Shown: in pieces, positions 24,349 to 33,521 of the stretch
Position numbering within the stretch: the first letter of the stretch is position 1
Layout of the letters: each line of letters starts with the position of its first letter
Origin: Rhizobiaceae bacterium
Lineage (GTDB): Bacteria > Pseudomonadota > Alphaproteobacteria > Rhizobiales > Rhizobiaceae
Assembly: GCA_017640615.1 (NCBI GenBank)
Contig: JAEPQK010000004.1
Span: 62,001-126,000, forward strand
Length of the DNA: 64,000 nt
Direction of reading: 5' to 3'
Notes under the pieces: generated by a model
Database searches by the model: none
What the model saw: only the letters and a program-made list of their open reading frames with translations
What the model was told of the DNA's origin: nothing
Program-made: the position numbers and the translations under genes

Positions 24349-26100
24349 TTAGTCCTTGAACAGTCGCGCCAGCGCGGTTTCCAGTCGACTGCGATCCTCG
24401 GGATCTGCGGTCGCTGGCATGATGAAGCGGTTGAGGAATGCGCGCGCTTCGGGAAGGTTGACGATACTGGCGCGGTTCAACACCGAAAGCGTAGAGAGCA
24501 GTGCGTTGGTATCGCCGCAGGCTTCCGGCGAATATTGCCAATATTCGCCGTATTCGCCTTCTGCGCGCACCATGCCGCAGCGGTCCTGCGGCGGCGCGTC
24601 GCGCCAGAAAAGCGACAGAATATCGGTCAGCGCCGACGGGTTGTTGGCGTAGTAGGAGTGCGCCAGCATGTCGTCGCCGATGCTGGTCATGTCGACACTG
24701 TCGAAAATATCGGCGTGAATGATCTTGTCGCCGCCCTGGCCGGCCCGCGCGGCGTCTCCGTGCAGCTTGCGCGACACCGCCAACGCCCAGTCCTTGTTGG
24801 AGGCATAAAGCGTCATCCGCTGCGCTGTCGTCTTGATCGTCTTGGCCATCTCGGCGAAGAGACCGGCATCTAGATCGGGCGCGGTGAAAAGCACCTGATC
24901 GAATGCCGGCGGTTCGCCCTCGTGGCGTAAGGCGTAAAGCTCCAGCGCGTCGGTCAGCGCCCGGTTGCCCATGGAATGCGCGATCAGGTGGATGCGCTTT
25001 GCGCCCGACTTGCGCACCACATCTTCCAGAAACAGGGTCAGACGGCGGCCGCTTAGATTGACCACGGCGGTGTCCGAAATATAGCTCAGCAGCGAGCCGC
25101 GCGAGGGCCAGGAATACAGGATCGGCACGCCGCGGAAGTTCATGTCATAGGCCATTTGCGCGGTGCGTTGCGCGGCCTCGTTGAACGGCACGTTGAAACC
25201 GTGCACGAAGACAAAAGCTGAATCGCCTTCATTGCGCGCGAGATCGTCGCGCATTTCGGCGTAGACGGCGTCGCTATCGCCGGGCGTCACGGACTTCAGG
25301 ATGACATGCTTGGCCGGGTCCTCGCGGAATTCGAGCAGCCAGATTTTCGGCCGCTCGATCTTGCCGGGAACATGTCGTGGCGGGATCGAAACCGTGGCCG
25401 TGCCGAGTTCCAGCGTGCCGCGCTCTCCTCCGTAGAAATTCGATGGGTCGGTATCTCCGGTTCGTGCCCGGTCCGTCGCATAGAAAATCTTGACCTCGGT
25501 GAAGCCTGTGTCGGGGTCGGCGCCGAAGGGGCCGCTGCGTTCGTCCTCCAGTGCGGCTTCATAGCCTCCAACCGCAGCATCGACCTGTGCGGCAACCGCC
25601 GGCGTTGCGTCGGCCATCGCCTGCAGCCGCGCCACCACCGCCGCGCCGCGTTCCTCCAGGTCGAGCGCATCGAGGATTTCGAGAAGCCGCGAAAGCGCCG
25701 AGACGGCATTATCGATCGCGCCCACCGCTTCATAGGCGTCTGCAATGCGCTCAAGCACGGGGATGAGTTCCGGTGCGGTTTCGCCTTCGCGCTCGATGAT
25801 CGCAGCGCCCATGTCCTCAAGCGCCGAGCCTGCCTGCGCATGACGCCCCGCTGCTTCAAGAATTTCGGCCTTGCGGGCCAGAAGGTCTTCGAAAAGGCGC
25901 CGATCTTCGGAGGCGGCAAGCGCGGCTTCGATCAGGGCAAGCGCGCCGTCATGATCGTCCTCTGCCAATGCCTCCGCGATGCGGATTTCGAGTAGCGGAT
26001 CGTAAGTCTGCGCGGTTGCCACGCCTGGTGCAAAAACGGACAGAAGCAGCAAAAGCAGCGCGCCGCCAAGCACGGCCCGAAACCCCTTCGAAGCACTCAT
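24349..26100 (-). CDS. Exported alpha/beta hydrolase, DUF900 family
   Basis: A 583-residue protein. A signal peptide or anchor (about 1-30, ATAQT) leads into a helical repeat region (about 35-180, Ala/Glu-rich, TPR-like) and then a DUF900 alpha/beta hydrolase domain, with FVHGFNVPFNEAA as oxyanion region and the nucleophile Ser in LIAHSMGNRAL. The DUF900 core aligns with KIFYATDRA at its start. Probably a periplasmic or envelope esterase/lipase; the substrate is unknown. It lies 81 bp upstream of ureD on the same strand. Confidence 0.87.
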   Translation of the reverse strand: MSASKGFRAVLGGALLLLLLSVFAPGVATAQTYDPLLEIRIAEALAEDDHDGALALIEAALAASEDRRLFEDLLARKAEILEAAGRHAQAGSALEDMGAAIIEREGETAPELIPVLERIADAYEAVGAIDNAVSALSRLLEILDALDLEERGAAVVARLQAMADATPAVAAQVDAAVGGYEAALEDERSGPFGADPDTGFTEVKIFYATDRARTGDTDPSNFYGGERGTLELGTATVSIPPRHVPGKIERPKIWLLEFREDPAKHVILKSVTPGDSDAVYAEMRDDLARNEGDSAFVFVHGFNVPFNEAAQRTAQMAYDMNFRGVPILYSWPSRGSLLSYISDTAVVNLSGRRLTLFLEDVVRKSGAKRIHLIAHSMGNRALTDALELYALRHEGEPPAFDQVLFTAPDLDAGLFAEMAKTIKTTAQRMTLYASNKDWALAVSRKLHGDAARAGQGGDKIIHADIFDSVDMTSIGDDMLAHSYYANNPSALTDILSLFWRDAPPQDRCGMVRAEGEYGEYWQYSPEACGDTNALLSTLSVLNRASIVNLPEARAFLNRFIMPATADPEDRSRLETALARLFKD

Positions 26101-26479
26101 TCCGCATACCTCCCGCCAGAAAGTGACACAGGCTCATAGCGCCCGCGCAAGATTAGCTAGCCGTGTTTCACGGCAGAATATTGAAGGCTCGCCTGAGAAT
26201 GTCCACGACGTGTTGTTGGAACATGAGATTATGTTGAACGGCGGATGTGTTCACACCGTTGTGTCCATGCCGGGCGCCAAAGTTAGGCCGCTTCGCGACG
26301 TCTGCGCCGGCGCCGGCGATGAAGAGCATCATCGTATCGGCGTGGCTGGATTCGCTACTTATGTCTTGGCAGACGACACATTGGCGGAACGGTGCGCCGC
26401 TTTTGCGGATTGATGAGCGCGGAGGCTTCGTCTATGTAGCGCCAACGACGCGGCGTCTCATGCGCCCGCGCCGTCCAGC
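26101..26479. other. Gap without a supported gene, before tRNA-Arg
   Basis: The 379 bp between the DUF900 gene and the tRNA hold no convincing gene; the frames that are open lack ribosome sites and family features. It must contain promoters for the DUF900 gene (minus) and for the tRNA (plus). No clear repeat is visible beyond short GC palindromes. Confidence 0.5.
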
Positions 26480-26556
<77 letters not shown>

Positions 26557-26604
26557 GTAAAATCAATAGGTTATATCGAGTTCAGGTTTTGTGGTTTTGG
26601 AGAA

Positions 26605-26623
26605 GTAACCACATAGTAACCAC
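26605..26623 (+). repeat. Putative integrase arm sites, left end of island
   Basis: Two direct copies of GTAACCAC (26605-26612 and 26616-26623) lie about 50 bp inside the left junction. The 17-nt stretch 26607-26623 is repeated exactly at 40082-40098 near the other end. Short repeats at these distances are the usual layout of integrase arm-binding sites. Confidence 0.7.
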
Positions 26624-26635
26624 AGCAGCCCGGGT

Positions 26636-27127
26636 TCAGAGCCATTTCGGTAGGATCGTGCCAACCAGTGCGCCCACGAACGCAAGTCCCGCTGTGGCGA
26701 CGGGGATCCACCAATAACCGGCGATCTTCTGCTCTAATGCACGCTCGTGAAGATTGATTGCGATACCAATGAGTGCCGTAACCTCAGCCTCTTTAAGAGG
26801 CTTCCGGCTGACGCGGCTCTCAGTCGTTCTTTCGGCGTCGTGATCAGGCGCGATTTCCGGCTCGTCGTCCACATTGAAGTTCCTGGGGAATTGTCGACGC
26901 CAGACCAGCGAGGCTTTCTTCTCATTATGGTCGAAACGAAAAAACTCTGGGTGTTCGCGGAACACCTGCTCCCAGTGCAAAGCGCCTTTGGACGGACCGC
27001 TTATTCTTGTCGCCCAACCGGTAAAGTCTAACTTGTAGAATTTGTAGGTGCCGAGTGCCGTGATAGCGGCGATCACGTCGGCCAGGCGTTCGTCCTTCAA
27101 ATACGGATTACTCTTCCTCCGCCACAT
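26636..27127 (-). CDS. Tail-anchored protein at the end of the hsd operon
   Basis: A 163-residue protein with a soluble N-terminal part (PYLKDERLADVIAAITALGT, then WEQVFREHPEFFR and ASLVWRRQ) and one C-terminal membrane helix (WWIPVATAGLAFVGALVGTI). It begins 11 bp after the hsdR stop, so it is the last gene of the restriction operon. I recall similar proteins beside other type I restriction loci, with no proven function. The shape (cytosolic sensor-like part plus a membrane tail) would suit a membrane-acting effector, which is inference. Confidence 0.7.
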   Translation of the reverse strand: MWRRKSNPYLKDERLADVIAAITALGTYKFYKLDFTGWATRISGPSKGALHWEQVFREHPEFFRFDHNEKKASLVWRRQFPRNFNVDDEPEIAPDHDAERTTESRVSRKPLKEAEVTALIGIAINLHERALEQKIAGYWWIPVATAGLAFVGALVGTILPKWL

Positions 27128-27138
27128 GTTTCACCTCG

Positions 27139-30030
27139 CTACCCATCATCAAACGTCCCGATCAGGTCCATCAACCGCTGCCTCACCCGCTCGATAATTG
27201 TCTTCCGCTGGAGGATTTTCGGTTTTTCCTTCAGCGCCGATACAATGCGTTCCCTGAGCGGCATGCGCTGGGTGAAATGATAGTCGGCGATGATCTCCGC
27301 AACCTTATCCTCCTCCAACCCTTCGTCTTCACATAGGGCGGCCAGGCTCTTTTCCCGCTCGGCCGTCCAAAAGCTGTCGAACTCGCTTTCAACGTCTTTG
27401 GGCGTCGCGACCTGTGCCAAATTCTCGTTAATGAAGCGCTCGATCAGTTCCCGCTTGCTGCGAAGTTGCGGCTCCGATCCCAGCAGATCAAGAATCGCCT
27501 TGCGTCGTTGATCTGCTGATGCGCGTTCATTCTCATCGCTCGATGTCTCAGCCTCTTTCAACTCAGCCAGAAGCGCCAGAATGTAGGCGACGTTGATCTC
27601 GTCCCGGCGGATCAATTCGAGCTCGAAGTCGACCTCATCGAGGATCGATGCCTTGTCCTCTTCGCCCTGCCGGCCGCGCGTTTGATCGTAAAGGTCGAGG
27701 TATTTGCTTCTGAAGTCCGTGAACGTCTGCGCATCCATGAACAGATCGGCCCAGGTGAATTGCGAGAAGCTGGTCAGGACATTGAGAAGCCTGACAAGCT
27801 TTCGAAACGCCTTGATGAAGGCTAGCTGTTCGTTCTCGTCCTTGAGCAGGTCAACCGCTTTCGGGACTGGCGCGATCTGCAAAAGTTCCTTCACCCCTTC
27901 GTTGAACTGTTCGACGTAGATTTCGTATGGCTCGATCAGGATTTCTTCGCTGGCGTTCTTGTCGGAGAAAAGCGCAATCGCCTCGTCCGTGTTTGCCTTG
28001 AGATTGCGGAAACAGACGATGTTCCCCTGGCTTTTCACATCGTTCAGAATGCGATTCGTGCGCGAATAGGCCTGGATCAGCCCGTGATAGCGCAGGTTCT
28101 TGTCGACATAGAGCGTGTTGACCTTTTTGGCATCGAAGCCGGTCAGGTACATATTCACGACAAGCAGAACGTCGACGCGATCCTTGTCCTGGAAGCCTTC
28201 CTTGTCGCGCCCTTTGATGCGTTTCGCGATGTCCTTGTAATAGTTGTAGAAGCCGTCGTTCGATTTGGTGCTGAAGTTAGTGCCGAAGAGCGCGTTGTAA
28301 TCGGCGATGAACTGATCGAGCTTTTCCCGGCTGTGGCGATTCTCCGGCGCCGTGTTCGTGATGTTGAAATCGGGGTCGCCGATCAAACCGTCAGCGTCCT
28401 TGTCTTCCTCATTCGCGGCGAAAGTGAAAATCGTCGCCACACGCAAGTCATGCTCGCCGGCCTCACGTTTGGCTTGGAACTGCTCATAGTACTGAATCGC
28501 CATGTCGACACTGCCGACCGCCATAATCGCGGTGAAGTCCCGGCCATGGGTCTTTCGACCGTGGTTTGTGATGACCCAATCGACAATGCCTTCGGTTCTG
28601 TCCGGGTTTTCGAAGAACTCCTTGGTGTCGATGCCGGCGACCTTTTCGTCGATCAGGCTGCCGTCTTTGCGCCTGAGCTTGCCCCAATATTCCACCGAGA
28701 ATTTGAGGACGTTCTGATCGCGAATGGCGTCGGTAATGACGTATTGATGCAGTTGCTCGCCGAACAGATCCTTGGTGGTCCGCTTGCCGAGATCGTTACG
28801 GGCGGCGTTGTCGGCAAAGATCGGCGTTCCGGTGAAACCGAACATCTGCGCCTTTGAGAAGTACTCGGTGATCCGCCTATGGGTGTCACCAAACTGCGAA
28901 CGATGGCACTCGTCGAAGATGAAGACCACGCGCTCGTCCTTGAGCGCCTCCATGGTCTTGTCGTGCCGCTCGCCGGTCACGGCGTTGTTAAGTTTCTGGA
29001 TCGTGGTGACGATCAGCCTTCTGTTCGGATCGCCAAACTGTTTGACCAACTCGTGCGTATTGTTGGTGCCGTCGACGCTGCCCTCCGAGAAGTGGTTGAA
29101 TTCCTTCGTCGTCTGGTAGTCGAGGTCGGCGCGATCGACGACAAACACTACCTTGGCGATTTTGGGCAGGCCGGTGAGGATTTGCGCCGTCTTGAAGCTG
29201 GTCAGCGTCTTGCCTGAGCCCGTGGTGTGCCAAATATAGCCATTCTTGCGGCTGGTCTTGACCTGCTCGACGATGCGCTCGACCGCGTAATACTGGTAAG
29301 GTCGCAAGACCATGAGAATGCGGTCGGTTTCCTGCAAAACGACGTAGCGGCAGATCATCTTGGAGACGTGACACTTCTCCAAAAACTCGTCGGCGAATTC
29401 GTCGAGATGGGTGATCAGCGCGTTGTCGGGCTTGGCCCAAAAGAACGTCTGCTTGAAATGCTGCTTGCGCTGGTTGGCGTAGTACTTGGTGTTCACGCCG
29501 TTGGAGATGACGAAAATCTGCACGTAGTTGAACAGCCCGCGCTCGGCCCAGAACGAATGCCGCTGATAGCGGTTGATTTGGTTGAAGGCCTCCTTCATTT
29601 CGATGCCACGGCGCTTCAATTCGATCTGCACCAGCGGCAGGCCGTTGATCAGCAGCGTGACGTCATAGCGGTTGTTGTAGCTACCATGCTGGGCGATCTG
29701 GTGCGTCACCTGGTATTCGTTGCGGCACCATTCCTCCATGTTGATGAACTGGAGATAGGCGGTCGACCCGTCGTCACGGCGGAGAGCGAAGCGGTCGCGC
29801 AAAGTCTTGGCGCGATCAAACACGTTTCCCTTGTCGAGATGGTTGAGCACCTTCTCGAATTCTGCGTCGGAGAACGACGTGCCGGCAAGCGCCTTCTCAT
29901 TGTGTTTGAAAAGCTGGTTGCGCAAATTGGCCAGGAGCTCGACGCTGTCGCTTATGGTGACAGGTTCATATCCGAGCCCGGTGAGGCGGGTAACGAGATT
30001 GCGTTCAAGCTCGGCTTCGGACTGGGTCAT
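27139..30030 (-). CDS. hsdR: Type I restriction enzyme R subunit
   Basis: A 963-residue motor and nuclease subunit that translocates DNA and cuts unmodified DNA when bound to HsdM2S. The N-terminal PD-(D/E)xK nuclease ends in LVQIELKRRG at about residue 139. The superfamily 2 helicase follows, with Walker A TTGSGKTLTS near 270, the DEAD-like FDECHRSQFG near 372, FTGTPIF, and the late MYLTGFDAKKVNTLYVDK. A helical C-terminal region for HsdM contact ends the protein. Length and motifs are complete. It overlaps the HEPN gene by 4 bp. Confidence 0.97.
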   Translation of the reverse strand: MTQSEAELERNLVTRLTGLGYEPVTISDSVELLANLRNQLFKHNEKALAGTSFSDAEFEKVLNHLDKGNVFDRAKTLRDRFALRRDDGSTAYLQFINMEEWCRNEYQVTHQIAQHGSYNNRYDVTLLINGLPLVQIELKRRGIEMKEAFNQINRYQRHSFWAERGLFNYVQIFVISNGVNTKYYANQRKQHFKQTFFWAKPDNALITHLDEFADEFLEKCHVSKMICRYVVLQETDRILMVLRPYQYYAVERIVEQVKTSRKNGYIWHTTGSGKTLTSFKTAQILTGLPKIAKVVFVVDRADLDYQTTKEFNHFSEGSVDGTNNTHELVKQFGDPNRRLIVTTIQKLNNAVTGERHDKTMEALKDERVVFIFDECHRSQFGDTHRRITEYFSKAQMFGFTGTPIFADNAARNDLGKRTTKDLFGEQLHQYVITDAIRDQNVLKFSVEYWGKLRRKDGSLIDEKVAGIDTKEFFENPDRTEGIVDWVITNHGRKTHGRDFTAIMAVGSVDMAIQYYEQFQAKREAGEHDLRVATIFTFAANEEDKDADGLIGDPDFNITNTAPENRHSREKLDQFIADYNALFGTNFSTKSNDGFYNYYKDIAKRIKGRDKEGFQDKDRVDVLLVVNMYLTGFDAKKVNTLYVDKNLRYHGLIQAYSRTNRILNDVKSQGNIVCFRNLKANTDEAIALFSDKNASEEILIEPYEIYVEQFNEGVKELLQIAPVPKAVDLLKDENEQLAFIKAFRKLVRLLNVLTSFSQFTWADLFMDAQTFTDFRSKYLDLYDQTRGRQGEEDKASILDEVDFELELIRRDEINVAYILALLAELKEAETSSDENERASADQRRKAILDLLGSEPQLRSKRELIERFINENLAQVATPKDVESEFDSFWTAEREKSLAALCEDEGLEEDKVAEIIADYHFTQRMPLRERIVSALKEKPKILQRKTIIERVRQRLMDLIGTFDDG

Positions 30031-30674
30031 TCCGTGTCGCCTTCCCGCTCTTGCTCATCGAGGAAGGAGGTTAGCTGAATCCGATAGTCCTCATTGAACT
30101 GTTGATACAACGCCAAACTGTAGAGAGGTTTTCCGGACAGTGGGTTCTCGTCGTCGAGAAATTCGTTGAACTCCGGATATGTCTCATATTCGATTGTTGG
30201 CTCCACCTCAGGTTGGATGGCGAAGTAGGACGCCAACATATATCGAAGGACGGACTCCGAAACGTTTAGCACCACCCGTGCCAAGCTGCGGTCACTCTGC
30301 AATTCCTTGGGCGTTGCGCGTCCGTGCGAAATGTCCCCACGCATATTGCGAAGTGATCCCGCCACACGCGCTAGGTTCTCGGCCGCAACCGGGAAGGCAT
30401 CTTCGATCACATCGTCGTTTTGCTTCAACAGACGAAGCGCCTGCTTAACCTGCTGTTGAATTGAAAGTTTTTCGAACGATGGTCGGTCACAGTCTGCATT
30501 TAGCCGATACACGATGGACTTGGACACACCCTGAAACAGAGCGGCGCAGCATTCTATGCAGATATCGGGGTGGTCGATTTCGTTGCGCTCGGCCTTCTCG
30601 ATAATCGGAACATAATAGCGGAAGTCGCTTTCCTCATTTGAGTGCCTTTCGATGAGATCCTTGAGAGACTGCAT
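30027..30674 (-). CDS. HEPN/Abi_C-like protein inside the type I RM operon
   Basis: A 215-residue all-helical protein between hsdS (6-bp gap) and hsdR (4-bp overlap). Residues about 20-50 (EIDHPDICIECCAALFQGVSK) and 108-117, with R-N-x-x-G-D-x-x-H-G, match the abortive-infection C-terminal (Abi_C) type of HEPN domain, in which Arg and His form an RNase active site. The C-terminal 50 residues are acidic. By analogy with PrrC, an anticodon nuclease kept silent by a type I RM complex, it may be a backup toxin triggered when restriction is blocked. That role is inference; the domain call itself is moderately sure. Confidence 0.72.
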   Translation of the reverse strand: MQSLKDLIERHSNEESDFRYYVPIIEKAERNEIDHPDICIECCAALFQGVSKSIVYRLNADCDRPSFEKLSIQQQVKQALRLLKQNDDVIEDAFPVAAENLARVAGSLRNMRGDISHGRATPKELQSDRSLARVVLNVSESVLRYMLASYFAIQPEVEPTIEYETYPEFNEFLDDENPLSGKPLYSLALYQQFNEDYRIQLTSFLDEQEREGDTE

Positions 30675-30680
30675 GGCAGA

Positions 30681-31874
30681 TCACACAAACATCTTCTGTA
30701 GCAGGCCCTTCTTGAAGGCCTCTGTCTGGATGATTTGCTCTGCTGTGGCATCGATTTTAGTATCGAGCGCCGAGAGGAAGTCGGCGATTTTACGTTGCTC
30801 ATCGGGATCTGGCCAAGGAAGTGGCATGGACATGAAGTCGCTGGTGGTGATGGCCATGCGATCGTGCCTGGCTCCATAATTGGCGACACTTTTTAGATAT
30901 TCATGCCAAAAACTCGAATCGAAATATTGGGCGAAAAACTCTATGCACTCGACGTCCATTCTGAATATCAAATATAGAGGGGACATCACCCCAGTTTCGA
31001 GATTGTTGCGCTTAATTGGCCCAACCGGCGCCGTCTCTGAAATGCGTGGATTGTAAACGAAGTCACCCCGCTCGACGATATAGTACCCCCCGAGATTTTC
31101 AGCGTTGGCAATATCCTTGTCGAAATAGTCACCCTGATCGACGACGCCCTGAACAGCCGAGTTGGTCAAAACTCGTGTGATTGTCAGCTTCGAATTTTTT
31201 GCCGTGCAACGCTCAGCTATATCTTGCAATTCTCGCACTTCCCAATCCGGGAAGGCGCTGCCGTCGTCGCTTTTGAAGCGGAGTTTTTGGGAAAGGAGCT
31301 GCTGCATCACGCCGCGCTTGTAGTCGGCCAGCAGATCGTGGTTGCGCCGCAAGCCGTTCAGCTTTTCATCTACCGCTCCGAGAAACGCCGCAATTTTCTT
31401 TTGATCCGGAAGGGGAGGCAACCAAATTGCGATTGATTTCAGTTGCGCTGTATCAAGACGACCTGTTCCATGCCCGGCGCTGTCAACCAGCCCTAGTATC
31501 TGATTTTTCTTGGCAACAATCTGATAGGCGACAAAGCGTGCGTCGTATTTAGGATCGACAATGATCGCCTTGATATCCTGATTGAAGGCCATCTCACGAT
31601 CGATCAGAGCGACTGGTATGTCTTTAAAAAGAGTCATTCCTCGCACGAGGATGAGTATCGAATTTCTTGGCGCAATCCGAAGCCTCTCAGCGCCCGCGCT
31701 GGTGAGCGAAAGGCCTGTCTCGGATAATTGAAATTGCTTCAGATCGCGCGCAGTCACCCAAGGCACTACACCGTCCCAGTATTCTGGACGGTCCTTTTCG
31801 GGCGTGCCGCCCGATATGAACGCTCCCACAGAATCTAGCTCGAGAGTCGTAGCGAGTTCGTGGGCTATTCCCAT
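30681..31874 (-). CDS. hsdS: Type I restriction enzyme specificity subunit
   Basis: A 397-residue DNA-recognition subunit with the usual pseudo-symmetric design: target recognition domain 1 (about 1-150), conserved helix LPDQKKIAAFLGAVDEKLN, target recognition domain 2 (about 205-345), and the second helix DPDEQRKIADFLSALDTKI. The start overlaps the hsdM stop by one base (TAATG). The target sequence would be bipartite but cannot be read from the protein. Base composition is lower in GC than the neighbours, as is common for hsdS. Confidence 0.96.
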   Translation of the reverse strand: MGIAHELATTLELDSVGAFISGGTPEKDRPEYWDGVVPWVTARDLKQFQLSETGLSLTSAGAERLRIAPRNSILILVRGMTLFKDIPVALIDREMAFNQDIKAIIVDPKYDARFVAYQIVAKKNQILGLVDSAGHGTGRLDTAQLKSIAIWLPPLPDQKKIAAFLGAVDEKLNGLRRNHDLLADYKRGVMQQLLSQKLRFKSDDGSAFPDWEVRELQDIAERCTAKNSKLTITRVLTNSAVQGVVDQGDYFDKDIANAENLGGYYIVERGDFVYNPRISETAPVGPIKRNNLETGVMSPLYLIFRMDVECIEFFAQYFDSSFWHEYLKSVANYGARHDRMAITTSDFMSMPLPWPDPDEQRKIADFLSALDTKIDATAEQIIQTEAFKKGLLQKMFV

Positions 31875-33457
31875 TAAACCGGCGCCTTAATGCCGAGTTC
31901 AGCGCAGTAGCCGGCAATTGTCTTGTCGATATCCGCCATTGAGGTCTCGAGCGCCGCCAGCTCCGCCGTCACCGCCTCGAGATCGATCGGCGCCTCCTCC
32001 TCGAACGTGTCAACATAACGCGGGATATTGAGATTGAACTCGTTCTCGACGATCTCGCTCAGCGCGGCCTTGTGGCTGAATTTTTCGGTCTCGGTCCGAT
32101 CGCGATAGGTCGTGACAATGCGATCCACATCAGCGGGCCTGAGATAGTTCTGGTTCTTCTGCTTCTCGAAATGCGCGCTCGCATTGATGAACAGGATGTC
32201 GTCGGGCTTCTCACGGCATTTCTTGAACACCAGAATGCAGGTCGGGATCGAAGTGCCGTAAAAGATGTTGGCGGGCAGGCCGATCACCGCATCGAGCCAG
32301 TTCTTTTCGCGTACAAGGTATTCGCGGATACGCCCCTCAGCCCCGCCTCGGAACAGTACGCCATGGGGCAGGATGACGGCCATGGTGCCGTTGTCATCAA
32401 GGTAATGCAGCATGTGTTGCACGAAGGCGAAATCGGCCTTGGAGGATGGCGCCAGGCGGCCGTATTGGGAAAAGCGGTCGTCGGTTTCCAGCGTGATGTT
32501 GGCGCTCCATTTGGCCGAAAAGGGCGGATTGGCCACCACCGCCTCGAACCGCCTGTCCATCGAGTGTTGAGGATGCTCGAGCGTATCGTCCTGGCGAATG
32601 TCGAAACGCGTGTAGTGCACCCCGTGCAGCAGCATGTTCATGCGCGCCAGATTGAAGGTGGTGCGGTTCATTTCCTGGCCGAAGAATTCGACCTCTTCGG
32701 AATTCTTTGCCTCGCGCGCGACCCGCAGCAACAGCGATCCCGACCCGCACGTTGGATCATAGACCGTCTTCAGCCGGTCTTTGCCCGTGGTGACGATACG
32801 GGCGATCACGGTTGAGACTTCGCGCGGCGTATAGAACTCGCCGGCCTTCTTGCCGGCGCCGGCCGCGAATTTGCCGATCAGATATTCATAGGCATCGCCG
32901 AGCACGTCGGAATCGGATTTGTAGAGCTCGAAATCGATCTCGTTGAGATGAGTGAGCACCTTGACGATCACATCGTTCTTGGCGGTTTCGGTGCGCCCAA
33001 GCTTGGTGGATTGCAGGTCCAGATCCTCGAACAGCTTGTCGAAATCGTCCTCGCTGTCGGTGCCCATGGTGGACTGTTCGATATTGTTCAGAATCCGCGT
33101 CAAATCGTCGAGGATAAAGGTGCTCGCGCCTTCCTTGCCCTTGGCGCCGCCGCGCTTGGCAACCTCGCCGAACAACTCGGAGGGGCGCAGGAAATAGCCG
33201 AGTTCGGCAACGGCTTCTTCCTTGACAGCTTCGAGTATTTCTTCGCCTTCGGCCTGCCCTTCGTCGATCGAGAGGTAGGTCAGCCCATCCTGTTCCAGAA
33301 TGGAATTGGCATAGGCGAGCATCTTCTCGGAGAGGTATTTGTAGAAGATGAAGCCGAGAATGTAGTCGCGGAACTCGTCCGCATCCATGCGGCCGCGCAG
33401 CGTGTTGGCGATGTTCCAAAGCTGCTGTTCGAGCCGACGTTTTTGCTCTTCGGTCAT
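31874..33457 (-). CDS. hsdM: Type I restriction enzyme methylase subunit
   Basis: A 527-residue N6-adenine methyltransferase. An N-terminal helical HsdM domain (DEFRDYILGFIFYKYLSEKM) is followed by AdoMet motif I DPTCGSGSLLLRVA near residue 235 and the catalytic motif IV NPPF near 310. It protects the host sites and is the core of the HsdR2M2S complex. It is first in the hsdM-hsdS-HEPN-hsdR-orf operon, 64 bp after the recombinase gene at 33522. Confidence 0.97.
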   Translation of the reverse strand: MTEEQKRRLEQQLWNIANTLRGRMDADEFRDYILGFIFYKYLSEKMLAYANSILEQDGLTYLSIDEGQAEGEEILEAVKEEAVAELGYFLRPSELFGEVAKRGGAKGKEGASTFILDDLTRILNNIEQSTMGTDSEDDFDKLFEDLDLQSTKLGRTETAKNDVIVKVLTHLNEIDFELYKSDSDVLGDAYEYLIGKFAAGAGKKAGEFYTPREVSTVIARIVTTGKDRLKTVYDPTCGSGSLLLRVAREAKNSEEVEFFGQEMNRTTFNLARMNMLLHGVHYTRFDIRQDDTLEHPQHSMDRRFEAVVANPPFSAKWSANITLETDDRFSQYGRLAPSSKADFAFVQHMLHYLDDNGTMAVILPHGVLFRGGAEGRIREYLVREKNWLDAVIGLPANIFYGTSIPTCILVFKKCREKPDDILFINASAHFEKQKNQNYLRPADVDRIVTTYRDRTETEKFSHKAALSEIVENEFNLNIPRYVDTFEEEAPIDLEAVTAELAALETSMADIDKTIAGYCAELGIKAPV

Positions 33458-33521
33458 TCCGATACCGCCCCTGCGCGCAAATCACTGTGCATACGTAGCC
33501 CGAACGATCCGCGTTTGCACT

